In this document: positions 56,464 through 64,000 of the stretch, piece after piece
Numbering within the stretch: the stretch's first letter is position 1
Layout of the letters: each line of letters opens with the position of its first letter
DNA from: Bacillus sp. AFS006103
Lineage (GTDB): Bacteria; Bacillota; Bacilli; Bacillales; Cytobacillaceae
Reading direction: 5' to 3'
Assembly (NCBI GenBank): GCA_002559145.1
Contig: NTXX01000005.1
Span: forward strand, 1 to 64,000
Length of the DNA stretch: 64,000 nt
Notes under the pieces: generated by a model
What the model was told of the DNA's origin: nothing
The model's input: the letters and a program-made list of their open reading frames with translations, nothing else
The model's database searches: none
Program-made: the position numbers and the translations under genes

Positions 56464-56678
56464 AATAATCATCTCCTACCTTTATTTATTATATTCGCCA
56501 TATTAAACAAAGTTTCCTTCAACCAAAAAAAATTCTCATGGTTAATATTTTAACCCTTTCACAAGATTCCTTAAAGCATCTCTGTCATTCGACTAAGTTT
56601 TTGTTGTGCAGGGCATCTGAAAATCTTCAATACTAATTGACAGTTTTTAATAGTATGGTAGTATATCAATATAATACT

Positions 56679-56699
56679 TTAGCGCTTAAAAGCGTCTAA
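56679..56699. promoter_or_regulatory. Inverted repeat upstream of the amino-acid permease
   Basis: TTAGCGCTTAA/AAAGCGTCTAA pairs over 9 of 10 positions apart from one inserted base. It lies 29 bases before the permease start and just after a TTGACA (56639-56644)-containing AT-rich region, so it could be an operator. Confidence 0.45.
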
Positions 56700-56727
56700 G
56701 CAAAAAAGATAAGTAGGTAGGAATAAC

Positions 56728-58083
56728 ATGGAAAATAATCAGCAGAATTTAAAAAAAGGATTATTACCGAGGCATGTCCAGTTTATCGCCTTGGCTGGTA
56801 TGATTGGTACAGGAATTTTTAAAGGCAGTTCCGATACATTAGCGATTGCCGGACCCAGTGTAGTAATTGCCTATTTAATTGGTGGTCTATTACTCTTTAT
56901 CATTATGGCTGCCTTAGGGGAAATGGCACTTGCTTTTCCGAATTTAAATGTCCAGCATTTAGTAAATAAAGCATTTGGATTCCAAGTTTCTTATCTCGTT
57001 GGTTGGCTCTACTGGATCAATTGGATTATTGTAACGGTGGTTGAATTATTAGCAGCGGGAAGTTTTCTACAATTCTGGTTTCCTACGATACCATTATGGC
57101 TCCTTAGTTTCCTTTGTGCAGTCGTCATTGTTGGCATAAATTTAACTCAAGTAAAATACTACGGTGAGCTTGAATTTTGGTTTGCAGGAATTAAAATTAT
57201 TGCCCTGATTGCTTTTATTATATTAGGCTTTTCTCTCCTCCTGGGTATCATTCCTAGTTCTATCCAAGATCCACTTTCGAACTATACTGGTCATGGCGGA
57301 TTCTTCCCGAATGGAATCGGGGGAACATTAAGTGCCTTTTTAGTCGTCATGTTTTCCTATGGCGGGGCCGAATTAATCGGTGTTGCTGTAACCGAAACAA
57401 AAGATGCCGAGAAAGTACTGCCCAAAATTATTAAAGGCGCGGTTGGGCGTGTCATTATTTTTTACATTTTACCAATTCTTATCATTTGTGGACTCATGCC
57501 ATGGAACAAGGTTACGGGAGCAGACAGTCCTTTCGTTCAAGTCTTCAGCACAACCGGGTTACCGGGAGCAGCACATATTATGAACTTTGTTCTTTTAACA
57601 GCGGTACTTTCGGCCGCAAATTCAGGTATCTATGCGACATCCAGAACGTTGTATTCGATGGCACAAAGTGGCGTTGCACCTAAAGGGTTAGCAAGACTCT
57701 CTGCAAAAGGAATCCCATTAACAGGTATTATGCTTACAAGTATTTGTATACTAGCAGGCGTTTACTTAGCCTATTTAACACCTAGTCAGGTTATTGGTTA
57801 TCTCATGACCATTCCAGGGTTTACGGTCATGTTAATCTGGATTAGTATTTGTGCAGCCCAGCTTAAATTAAGGCCGCTTTACAAAAGCAAGCCAGCTTTT
57901 AACGTAAAATGGTTTCCTTATACTACTATCTTTGCAATTGTATCTTTAAGTATTATCTTTATTGGATTTGTGTTTAATCCGAATAATTTAATTGGTACAT
58001 CCGTAAGCTTGGCAACGATTGGCTTTCTAATCATCCTCTCTTTTATTGTTAGACGAAAGGTTGCCGGTGAAATCCTGGCTTAA
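56728..58083 (+). CDS. Amino-acid permease (APC superfamily)
   Basis: A 451-residue membrane transporter with 12 predicted helices. The N-terminal motif RHVQFIALAGMIGTGIFKGS (the conserved GxGIF substrate-binding region) and the EMALAFP segment place it in the amino-acid transporter (AAT) group, like YtnA. Substrate unknown. GTAGGTAGGAAT precedes ATG 56728. A terminator follows. Its position varies among relatives, so it belongs to the variable part of the window. Confidence 0.93.
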   Translation: MENNQQNLKKGLLPRHVQFIALAGMIGTGIFKGSSDTLAIAGPSVVIAYLIGGLLLFIIMAALGEMALAFPNLNVQHLVNKAFGFQVSYLVGWLYWINWIIVTVVELLAAGSFLQFWFPTIPLWLLSFLCAVVIVGINLTQVKYYGELEFWFAGIKIIALIAFIILGFSLLLGIIPSSIQDPLSNYTGHGGFFPNGIGGTLSAFLVVMFSYGGAELIGVAVTETKDAEKVLPKIIKGAVGRVIIFYILPILIICGLMPWNKVTGADSPFVQVFSTTGLPGAAHIMNFVLLTAVLSAANSGIYATSRTLYSMAQSGVAPKGLARLSAKGIPLTGIMLTSICILAGVYLAYLTPSQVIGYLMTIPGFTVMLIWISICAAQLKLRPLYKSKPAFNVKWFPYTTIFAIVSLSIIFIGFVFNPNNLIGTSVSLATIGFLIILSFIVRRKVAGEILA

Positions 58084-58093
58084 CTGAAAACAG

Positions 58094-58135
58094 AAAAAGT
58101 GATACCCATCGAATAAGAGGGGTATCACTTTTTTT
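58094..58135 (+). terminator. Permease gene terminator
   Basis: The 14-base stem AAAAAGTGATACCC/GGGTATCACTTTTT is followed by T. Confidence 0.93.
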
Positions 58136-58177
58136 CATTTCTATTTGTGCTATTGCTGATAATTATTATTGATATTA

Positions 58178-58516
58178 TTATTCATTGTCTTCTTTCGCAT
58201 CCGTTTCAACAAAGAACTTAAGTGCTGATAATTTATTCTCCCAAAATAATTCAAAATATTGGAGCCAATCTTTTAATTCATATAAGGGTTCCGGCTCAAG
58301 CTTGTACCTTGTTTCCCTGCCCGCTTTCCGTTCCTTAACCAACCCTGCATCTGCTAATACACGTAAGTGCTTGGATACAGCGGTTCGGCTGATTGGAAAG
58401 TGTTCACTAATTGCCGTGACAGGCATTTCTTCTTTGCTAAGTAGTTTTAACAGTTTCCGTCTTGTTGGATCAGCGATGGCTTGAAAGACATCATGCTTTG
58501 CCGAGGAAGCTGTCAT
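58178..58516 (-). CDS. ArsR-family transcriptional regulator
   Basis: A 112-residue winged-helix repressor. The DNA-reading segment is ISEHFPISRTAVSKHLRVLADAGLV. The metal-binding cysteines of true ArsR/SmtB sensors (ELCVC) are absent, so it is not a metal sensor. The stop of the SRPBCC gene and this ATG abut (TAAATG), so the pair is one operon. Two palindromes at the operon promoter are the likely binding sites. Confidence 0.9.
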   Translation of the reverse strand: MTASSAKHDVFQAIADPTRRKLLKLLSKEEMPVTAISEHFPISRTAVSKHLRVLADAGLVKERKAGRETRYKLEPEPLYELKDWLQYFELFWENKLSALKFFVETDAKEDNE

Positions 58517-58942
58517 TTATGCCTCAACATATGCTTGTAATTTTTTCACAAGCCCTGCCCAGCCCTGATTCATGTTGTCGCGAATTGGAGTGTGCGGCGC
58601 ACCAAATTCAGTAACTTTATTTGCGTCCCAGCCACCATGGGTTAACGTTAATTCTGTTTTATCATCTATTTCTTTTAATTCAAATGATAGTATCCAATCT
58701 TTTCCCCAATTAAAAGAAAGTTTGTTTGGTGGATCCACATGTGTGACCTTACATGGTGACATCCCAAATTGTGCTGCATTTAAATGAAATTCATGTCCTT
58801 CAACTGGTTGGAGATCATTTGGCATGAACCATGCACCTAGACCTTCTGCTGTCGCTACAGCATCCCAAACTTTTGCAATTGGAGCATTATAAACGACCGT
58901 ATATTTAATATCTTCTAATGTTGCCTGTGACTCATTTGCCAT
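58517..58942 (-). CDS. SRPBCC / AHSA1-domain protein
   Basis: A 141-residue START-like fold protein of the AHSA1 family. It begins VYNAPIAKVWDAVATAEGLGAWFMP and ends with GWAGLVKKLQAYVEA, both typical. These proteins bind small hydrophobic ligands; function is unknown. It is the first gene of a two-gene operon with an ArsR-type regulator, a very common pairing in Firmicutes. GAGGAGGAAATT precedes ATG 58942. Confidence 0.9.
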   Translation of the reverse strand: MANESQATLEDIKYTVVYNAPIAKVWDAVATAEGLGAWFMPNDLQPVEGHEFHLNAAQFGMSPCKVTHVDPPNKLSFNWGKDWILSFELKEIDDKTELTLTHGGWDANKVTEFGAPHTPIRDNMNQGWAGLVKKLQAYVEA

Positions 58943-58985
58943 ATTAATTTCCTCCTCGAATTTTGCTGCGCTTATTTTTAATTAT

Positions 58986-59038
58986 GAAACCATTTGGTTT
59001 CACATTAGACTATATAACACCATATGGTTGCACGTCAA
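58986..59038 (-). promoter_or_regulatory. SRPBCC-ArsR promoter with two operator palindromes
   Basis: TTGACG (59033-59038) and TATAGT (59009-59014) on the minus strand are 18 bases apart. The palindrome CCATATGG (59020-59027, within CAACCATATGGTG) lies between them. A second palindrome, GAAACCATTTGGTTTC (58986-59001), follows the -10. The shared AACCAT/TGGTT core suggests two sites for the same repressor. Confidence 0.7.
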
Positions 59039-59053
59039 GTATTTCTTTTTTTA

Positions 59054-59216
59054 GGCTCTGTTAAAATCGCCTGTTGACTTCCGTTCCAGGGACTTCGCTT
59101 TCCGCGGGCGTGCCGGAGAGCCTCCTCGGCGCTGAAGCGCCTGCGGGGTCTCCCCTGCCCCGTACTCCCGCAGGAGTCTGCGTGCCTTCCACTCCAATCA
59201 ACAGGGTGCCAAAATA
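59054..59216. repeat. GC-rich dispersed repeat with terminal inverted repeats
   Basis: This block in the 480-base gap after the ArsR operon is far more GC-rich than its surroundings. Its ends are inverted repeats: CCTGTTGA (59070-59077) and TCAACAGG (59198-59205), extended by the related GTTCCAGG and CCTTCCACTC arms. Internal palindromes include CTCCTCGGCGCTGAAGCGCC. Opposite-strand open frames in it have no ribosome site. From memory, near-identical sequences are scattered between genes in many Bacillus genomes. It differs from the repeat at 7726. Confidence 0.7.
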
Positions 59217-59422
59217 ACAATAAACTTTAACTCAACTTTTTTAAAGAAATTGCTGACTACCCATTAATTAAAGTCACCGTTAACATTTATTATCATGCAA
59301 AATGCTTGGATCGCCAGGATTATTTCAATCTATTTATAGGATTGGCAGTACAAACGTGCTACTGTAAAATGTAATTAAGCTTGCTTTTTTTCTTAATTTA
59401 ATAAGAATCTGAGGTAATCACT

Positions 59423-60169
59423 ATGTTATTTTCTCAATATTTACGAAGAATTAATTTAAAAAGAGATGAAATTCCTTCTTTTAATAAATATCCCTTCAAC
59501 TTACCTAGTATAAAGACCTTAAATGAACTCGCTTTTCATCCGAATGTTACCTTCCTCATCGGTGAGAACGGCATGGGTAAATCCACCTTGCTAGAAGCAA
59601 TTGCGGTGGCGCTTGGTTTTAATCCAGAGGGCGGCTCTTTTAATTTCAATTTCTCAACCTATGATTCACATTCTCCTCTTGCTGATTATCTCAAGGTCAT
59701 TAAAGGGGTTGAAAAACCAAGGGATGGATTTTTCCTGCGAGCGGAAAGTTTTTATAATGTAGCTTCAAATATTGAGGAGCTCGATAAAGGCGACGGCGGC
59801 CGAAGAGTTATCGATTCCTTCGGCGGTGTTTCTCTCCATGAACAGTCACATGGTGAAGCCTTCTTTGCTACGTTTCTACATCGGTTTCGAGGCAATGGGA
59901 TATATATTTTAGATGAACCAGAAGCAGCCCTCTCCCCATTGCGGCAGATGTCGATGCTGACGAGGATTCATGATTTGGTAAACGAAAATTCCCAGTTTAT
60001 CATTGCGACCCATTCGCCCATCATCATGGCCTATCCACATGCGTTGATCTTTGAATTTACTGAAGAGGGTATTAAAGAAAGCTCACTTGAAGAAACGAAC
60101 CATTATCGGATAATGAAACAATTTTTTGACGATAAGAATAGAATGCTCCATCATCTGTTGGATGATTAA
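59423..60169 (+). CDS. AAA-family ATPase (SMC/RecF-like, stand-alone)
   Basis: A 248-residue ATPase with Walker A LIGENGMGKSTLLEA near residue 46, a signature-like region near GGVSLHEQSHGEAF, Walker B GIYILDEPEAALSP, and a switch histidine in FIIATHSP. This is the fold of ABC-type ATPases of the SMC/RecF class, without a transporter or nuclease partner nearby. Single-gene ATPases like this are common and mostly uncharacterised. TGAGGTAATC precedes ATG 59423. It is convergent with speD. Confidence 0.88.
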   Translation: MLFSQYLRRINLKRDEIPSFNKYPFNLPSIKTLNELAFHPNVTFLIGENGMGKSTLLEAIAVALGFNPEGGSFNFNFSTYDSHSPLADYLKVIKGVEKPRDGFFLRAESFYNVASNIEELDKGDGGRRVIDSFGGVSLHEQSHGEAFFATFLHRFRGNGIYILDEPEAALSPLRQMSMLTRIHDLVNENSQFIIATHSPIIMAYPHALIFEFTEEGIKESSLEETNHYRIMKQFFDDKNRMLHHLLDD

Positions 60170-60181
60170 CTTTTAGTAAGC

Positions 60182-60210
60182 AAAAAGAGCGCGGAATCCG
60201 TGCTCTTTTT
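60182..60210. terminator. Bidirectional terminator ATPase/speD
   Basis: The stem AAAAAGAGCGCGG/CCGTGCTCTTTTT with one mismatch overlaps the speD stop codon region. Confidence 0.9.
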
Positions 60211-61018
60211 ATTGGACTATATTTTTCCCATAAAAGATTTCGTCCATCTCAATCTTTAAACGCTCCGTGATCTCGATATGTTCATCAGGTGTTAATTTAT
60301 CTTTTGTATAACCAAACAAATAGTTATTTAAATCAAATTCACGCAGTTTGCATTTCGTGTGAAAAATATGCTCCTGATAGACATTGACGTCAATCATATC
60401 GAATAACTCACCGACATCTTCCGGGATGTAATTCTGAATGGAATTTATCTCATGGTCAATAAAGAGTTTATGCCCTGTCTTATCCCTCGTAAAGCCGCGG
60501 ACTCGGTAATCAATCGTCATTACATCCGTCTCAAATGACCTGATTAAATAATGGAGAGCCTTAAGCGGCGAAATTTCACCACAGGTGGAAACGTCAATAT
60601 CCGCTCTAAACGTGCTAATTCCTTCATCTGGATGAAATTCCGGGTATGTATGGACCGTAATATGACTTTTATCTAACTGCATCACTACCGACTCCGGCAG
60701 CGGCCCAGGGGATTCTTCAAAGGATTCAGACGGTGCATTCGCAACCGGCCCCTCGGATACCAACAGAGTCACGCTCGCCCCAGCGGGTTCAAAGTCTTGG
60801 CTCGCCACATTTAAAACATGTGCACCAATGATATCTGAAACATGTATTAGTATTTTTTGCAGCCTGTCCGCACTGTATTGTTCATCAATATAATTCAAAT
60901 AAGCTTCACGCTCTTCTCGCGTTCTCGTAAAACAAATATCATACATATTAAAGCTTAACGATTTCGTTAAGTTATTAAAGCCGTGTAACTCTATTGCCTG
61001 CTCGTGAGTAAGTTTCAT
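60209..61018 (-). CDS. speD: S-adenosylmethionine decarboxylase proenzyme, long form
   Basis: Makes decarboxylated SAM, the aminopropyl donor for spermidine. The 269-residue protein is the long, E. coli-like form; B. subtilis carries a short form of about 126 residues. Self-cleavage should occur before Ser118 in [14 protein letters not shown], producing the pyruvoyl cofactor. [14 protein letters not shown] is also conserved. GGGGGAACGG precedes ATG 61018. No speE is in the window. Confidence 0.95.
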   Translation of the reverse strand: MKLTHEQAIELHGFNNLTKSLSFNMYDICFTRTREEREAYLNYIDEQYSADRLQKILIHVSDIIGAHVLNVASQDFEPAGASVTLLVSEGPVANAPSESFEESPGPLPESVVMQLDKSHITVHTYPEFHPDEGISTFRADIDVSTCGEISPLKALHYLIRSFETDVMTIDYRVRGFTRDKTGHKLFIDHEINSIQNYIPEDVGELFDMIDVNVYQEHIFHTKCKLREFDLNNYLFGYTKDKLTPDEHIEITERLKIEMDEIFYGKNIVQ

Positions 61019-61119
61019 GACCGTTCCCCCTTAATATTAAGGTATCCTTTCAAGTAAATATTATTAAGTTACCCAGAGTTCTCCCTAGTTACTATTTTAA
61101 AAAAATGTTTTTATCTTAT

Positions 61120-61134
61120 TTATAACAATTATAA
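61120..61134. promoter_or_regulatory. PerR box upstream of dps
   Basis: TTATAACAATTATAA differs from the PerR consensus TTATAATNATTATAA at one position. It lies 68 bases before the dps start; TATAAT at 61164-61169 is a probable -10. Dps/MrgA is PerR-repressed in B. subtilis. Confidence 0.7.
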
Positions 61135-61201
61135 TTTAATATTTACTTTTAATTAATATATGTTATAATTAATTTAGATAAGAAATTAGGAGGAATGCTA
61201 A

Positions 61202-61636
61202 ATGACAGTTGAACAAATGATAAACCTACAAATTGCTAATTGGAATGTCCTATATACTAAATTACATCGTTTCCACTGGTATGTGAAAGGTCCTCACTTC
61301 TTTACCTTACATGCCAAATTTGAAGAATTATATGAGGAAGCCGCAGCGACCATTGATGAGTTTGCTGAGCAATTATTAACGATTGGCGGTAGTCCAATTT
61401 CTACGTTTAAAGAATATCTTCAAATTGCAACGATTGAAGAAACCAGTGAAACCTTATCTGCTGAAGAAATGGTTCAAACAATCGTTCATGACTTTTCATT
61501 AATCATTGATGAGTTAAAGGCGGGGATGGAAATCGCTGAACAAAACAATGACGAAGTAACCAGTGATATGTTTTTAGAACTTATCGGAAAACTTAACAAA
61601 CATAACTGGATGTTGAAATCCTTCTTAGAGGCTTAA
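61202..61636 (+). CDS. dps: Dps-family ferritin-like DNA-protection protein
   Basis: A 144-residue four-helix protein that oxidises and stores iron and shields DNA from peroxide. The inter-subunit ferroxidase ligands are visible in KLHRFHWYVKGPHFFTLHAKFEELYEEAA with the downstream DEFAEQLL. The usual C-terminal KHNWMLKSFL is intact; no lysine-rich tail is present, as in MrgA. TTAGGAGGAATG precedes ATG 61202, and a PerR box lies upstream. It has its own terminator. Confidence 0.96.
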   Translation: MTVEQMINLQIANWNVLYTKLHRFHWYVKGPHFFTLHAKFEELYEEAAATIDEFAEQLLTIGGSPISTFKEYLQIATIEETSETLSAEEMVQTIVHDFSLIIDELKAGMEIAEQNNDEVTSDMFLELIGKLNKHNWMLKSFLEA

Positions 61637-61655
61637 TTAAAATGAACGTTAATCT

Positions 61656-61685
61656 AGGACAAGGCTTAATGCTTTGTCCTTTTTA
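61656..61685 (+). terminator. dps terminator
   Basis: The stem AGGACAA.GC/GC.TTGTCCT is followed by TTTTT. Confidence 0.88.
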
Positions 61686-61771
61686 CGTTGGATAGAATTT
61701 ATTTTTTCCAATCGGGAAGGACTTTGCTATGATTAGCTTAAGAATTGATTTTTCAGAAGGTGAGGAATTGG

Positions 61772-63058
61772 ATGAAGAAACCCATGCTCATATTGATTGT
61801 CTGTTTCTCAATGATTACTCTATTTACAGCTTGTGATTCAGAAAAGCCACATCCAAGCAAAAATGTAAAGCCAAAGCAAAATGCCCTACAGCCTAAAGAA
61901 ATAAACCATTCCTATAGTGTACAGTTGGATGAAATAAAGGATTTAGCTCAAAAAGGAATGGTAAAGGACTGTCCCTTTAATGCGTTTGATAGCACAATCG
62001 GCCAGGCAAACTCTGAATGGGGTGAACCCGACAAGGTTGACCAAGCCGGTGTTGGCAGCTATGCCACCTTTGAAGGGAGAAATATCGTTTTAGGCTATAA
62101 CAAAGCAGGCGAAATTTTCGACGTCCGTTCCTATGCTGATGATCTTAAAGAAATTTCAGACAAGATGTTGGTTAAATCCTTTGGTCAGCCCACGGAAATA
62201 CGCGATAACACCAATGAAAATATATATGTTTATGAGTTGAACCAAGGAATTCAACTTAAGGTGGTTATTCCAAAAAGCAATAATCTCATTGAACATATCT
62301 CAGTTTTTAATGAAAAAAGGTCTATTGGGACTGCGTCGAAAAATAAGTACATTCTAGATATAAAGGGAAAATCGAATCAACTATCAGAATCCGCCTGGAC
62401 ATCGATGCAAAAATGGCGAAAAGATATCGTTTTCTTTGCCCAAAATCAAGATAATGTTTATATTAATGGCCCAGATAAAAAACAGGTGGCGTTAACATTT
62501 GATGATGGACCAGATGAAGTAATTACTCCGGCCATCATTGAGATTTTGGCAAATCATCATGTGAAAGGTAACTTCTTCTTTATTGGAAGTAAGGTAAATA
62601 AGCATCCTGATGTTGTAATGAATGCTTTTAAAAATGGAAACTTAGTCTTAAGCCATAGCTTTAATCATGTGGAATTGACCAAATTAAGCAAAGAAGCCAA
62701 TCGTCATGAAATGGATCAAGCAGGGAAAGCAATTGAATCTGTTATTGGGAAAGAGCCAGCAATTCTTCGTACACCCTATGGAGACACCAATGGACAGGTG
62801 GCGGAGGTTGCAAAAGAAGAGGGTTATTCCATTGTTCTTTGGTCGATTGATACGTTGGATTGGTCGCAGAAAGGTTCAAAAAATATCATTCGCAATGTGA
62901 TCGATAATCTTCGAAATGGAGACATTATCTTAATGCATTCCGATTCTGACAAGAGTGAGACAAAAAAAGCCTTGCCGCTCCTAATCGAGGAATTGCAAAA
63001 AAGGAATGTTGAAATTGTTGATTTGGAAACATTGCTAAATGTGAATGCCTATCAATAA
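61772..63058 (+). CDS. DUF4309-NodB lipoprotein, predicted polysaccharide deacetylase
   Basis: A 428-residue secreted lipoprotein. The signal peptide ends in the lipobox LFTAC with Cys21. Residues about 50-185 fit a DUF4309 (YjgB-like) domain (GMVKDCPFNAFDSTIGQANS). Residues about 235-425 are a NodB deacetylase: TFDDGPD with catalytic Asp244 and zinc Asp245, HSFNH with zinc His295 and His299, RTPYG, and LMHSD with His389. Its substrate is probably peptidoglycan or another cell-wall glycan. ATG 61772 follows GGTGAGGAATTGG; the longer in-frame start is weaker. Monocistronic. Confidence 0.9.
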   Translation: MKKPMLILIVCFSMITLFTACDSEKPHPSKNVKPKQNALQPKEINHSYSVQLDEIKDLAQKGMVKDCPFNAFDSTIGQANSEWGEPDKVDQAGVGSYATFEGRNIVLGYNKAGEIFDVRSYADDLKEISDKMLVKSFGQPTEIRDNTNENIYVYELNQGIQLKVVIPKSNNLIEHISVFNEKRSIGTASKNKYILDIKGKSNQLSESAWTSMQKWRKDIVFFAQNQDNVYINGPDKKQVALTFDDGPDEVITPAIIEILANHHVKGNFFFIGSKVNKHPDVVMNAFKNGNLVLSHSFNHVELTKLSKEANRHEMDQAGKAIESVIGKEPAILRTPYGDTNGQVAEVAKEEGYSIVLWSIDTLDWSQKGSKNIIRNVIDNLRNGDIILMHSDSDKSETKKALPLLIEELQKRNVEIVDLETLLNVNAYQ

Positions 63059-63076
63059 TCAACCCCATTTTTAAAA

Positions 63077-63109
63077 CAAAAAAGCAGCTATTTTTTTAGC
63101 TGCTTTTTC
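63077..63109. terminator. Bidirectional terminator NodB gene/ytzG
   Basis: The 12-base stem AAAAAGCAGCTA/TAGCTGCTTTTT lies between convergent genes. Confidence 0.92.
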
Positions 63110-63120
63110 GTTTTAAAATA

Positions 63121-63837
63121 TTAAACATGGTATTCTCGCAATAACTCTACTTCTTCGTCTGTCAGTTCCCGGTATTCACCTAACTCCAGTGTTTCATCCA
63201 ATGGCAAGGGACCCATCGAAATCCGCTGCAGGTAAACGACACTTTTTCCTACAGCTTCAAACATTCTTTTCACTTGATGAAATTTACCTTCTGTGATGGT
63301 TAACTCGATATCGGAACGAATACCGGATTTTATTATTTTCAATTCCCCCGGCTTTGTTTCATAGCCATCATCTAAGGTAACTCCATTAGCAAATGCCACC
63401 ACATCTTCTTCCGTCACTTCACTGTCAATGACAGCAAAGTATGTCTTTGGAACATGCTTTTTCGGAGAAAGCAAACGATGCGCCAACTGACCGTCATTGG
63501 TGATTAGCAGTAGCCCTACTGTATCCTTGTCCAATCTGCCGACAGGAAACGGTTCGTAGACCTGGTCCTCAAGCTCTAGTAAATCGATGACGGTTTCAGT
63601 GTTGTTATCTTCCGTAGCTGATAATACCCCCTGCGGTTTATTCATCATCAAGTAGATAAATTCTTTATATTCGATAACTTCTCCATTTAATGTCACGGTT
63701 TGTATCGATGGATCCACATGCTGTTTTGCATCCTTAACGATTACATCATCAACCTTGACCGCACTGCTTTTTAGAAGCTGCTTCACTTCTTTCCGGCTGC
63801 CATAGCCAAGATTAGCCAGCATTTTATCAATTCTCAA
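63121..63837 (-). CDS. ytzG: 16S rRNA pseudouridine synthase, RsuA/RluB family (YtzG)
   Basis: A 238-residue enzyme with an N-terminal S4 domain (RIDKMLANLGYGSRKEVKQLL) and the catalytic pseudouridine synthase fold. The catalytic Asp is in PVGRLDKDTVGLLL. The substrate is probably U516 of 16S rRNA, as in RsuA. The start is set at TTG 63837, 9 bases after AAAGGAG; an ATG three codons earlier abuts that site and is unlikely. It lies next to the murJ/ytgP gene, as I recall for B. subtilis. Confidence 0.93.
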   Translation of the reverse strand: MRIDKMLANLGYGSRKEVKQLLKSSAVKVDDVIVKDAKQHVDPSIQTVTLNGEVIEYKEFIYLMMNKPQGVLSATEDNNTETVIDLLELEDQVYEPFPVGRLDKDTVGLLLITNDGQLAHRLLSPKKHVPKTYFAVIDSEVTEEDVVAFANGVTLDDGYETKPGELKIIKSGIRSDIELTITEGKFHQVKRMFEAVGKSVVYLQRISMGPLPLDETLELGEYRELTDEEVELLREYHV

Positions 63838-63866
63838 CTGTCCCATCTCCTTTTAAAGAAGATTTT

Positions 63867-64000
63867 TTAAAATCTTAACCTTAGTTTTTGCTTAATTCGA
63901 TCAACCCTATTACCAAATAAGCGGTTCACTAGTCCTGATTTCAGTCCTAAGTAAAAATAGATAACAGCGCCAACTCCGGCACTGATTAGAATAAGCAAAA
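63867..64000 (-). CDS. murJ: C-terminal end of MurJ/YtgP-type lipid flippase (partial)
   Basis: Only the last 43 codons are inside the window; the gene runs off the right edge. The visible part is a final membrane helix (LLILISAGVGAVIYFYLGL) followed by a basic tail ending KLRLRF. The length, position beside ytzG and topology fit YtgP, the lipid II flippase (MurJ) of B. subtilis. Identity rests on context and a short end, so it is tentative. Confidence 0.6.
   Translation of the reverse strand, partial: LLILISAGVGAVIYFYLGLKSGLVNRLFGNRVDRIKQKLRLRF

Noticed and set aside
59035..59220. Basic open frame across the GC-rich repeat
   Set aside because: No ribosome site, starts and ends at repeat borders, and composition reflects the palindromic block.

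Overview
The window is an AT-rich chromosomal segment from a spore-forming member of the Bacillaceae (Bacillus/Neobacillus type). The evidence is an alpha/beta-type SASP gene, ytfJ, refZ, a tyrosine T-box, strong AGGAGG ribosome binding sites, frequent TTG/GTG starts, and a gene order that follows the ytx-ytp-ytk region of Bacillus subtilis (order recalled from memory). No prophage, plasmid, CRISPR array, rRNA or tRNA gene was seen. Nearly all genes belong to known core families.

Layout. 0-3 kb: alanine dehydrogenase, a Gly/Phe/Tyr-rich protein, two small unknown proteins and a universal stress protein. 3-12 kb: moaB, an EcsC-family gene, ackA with an upstream cre, ytxK, tpx, the sporulation pair ytfI-ytfJ, yteJ-sppA, and NAD kinase. 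12-24 kb: rarD, ytcI, sspA, the thiI-cysteine desulfurase pair, ezrA, refZ, msrC, a probable methionine gamma-lyase under a palindromic cre, dgcP, and rpsD with a long leader. 24-36 kb: T-box-controlled tyrS, a class A PBP, acsA divergent from acuABC, ccpA and aroA. 36-49 kb: ytxGH-brxC behind a SigB-type promoter, ampS, murC, sftA, ytpQ, ytpP, a DUF84 NTPase, ytoP, ytzB, ytnP, trmB, ytzH. 49-56 kb: ytmP, pullulanase, ytlR, thpR, ytkP, dat, ytzE. 56-64 kb is the most variable part: an amino-acid permease, an ArsR-SRPBCC operon, a GC-rich dispersed repeat, an orphan AAA ATPase, long-form speD, dps with a PerR-like box, a DUF4309-NodB lipoprotein, an RsuA-type pseudouridine synthase, and the 3' end of murJ/ytgP.

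How genes work together. The clearest theme is acetate and carbon-overflow control. AckA makes acetate from acetyl phosphate, AcsA re-activates acetate, AcuA and AcuC acetylate and deacetylate AcsA in B. subtilis, and CcpA sits next door. Cre sites are visible at ackA and at the methionine gamma-lyase gene. Other themes are thiol/peroxide defence (Tpx, BrxC, MsrC, Dps), envelope and division (PBP, MurC, MurJ, EzrA, SftA, RefZ), and sporulation (SASP, YtfJ, RefZ).

I did not find a convincing undescribed multi-gene system. The items most worth a second look are the cre-controlled methionine gamma-lyase, the DUF4309-NodB lipoprotein, the two dispersed palindromic repeats, the structured segment after refZ, the ArsR operator pair, the ytzH/ytmP antisense arrangement, and several very small genes.
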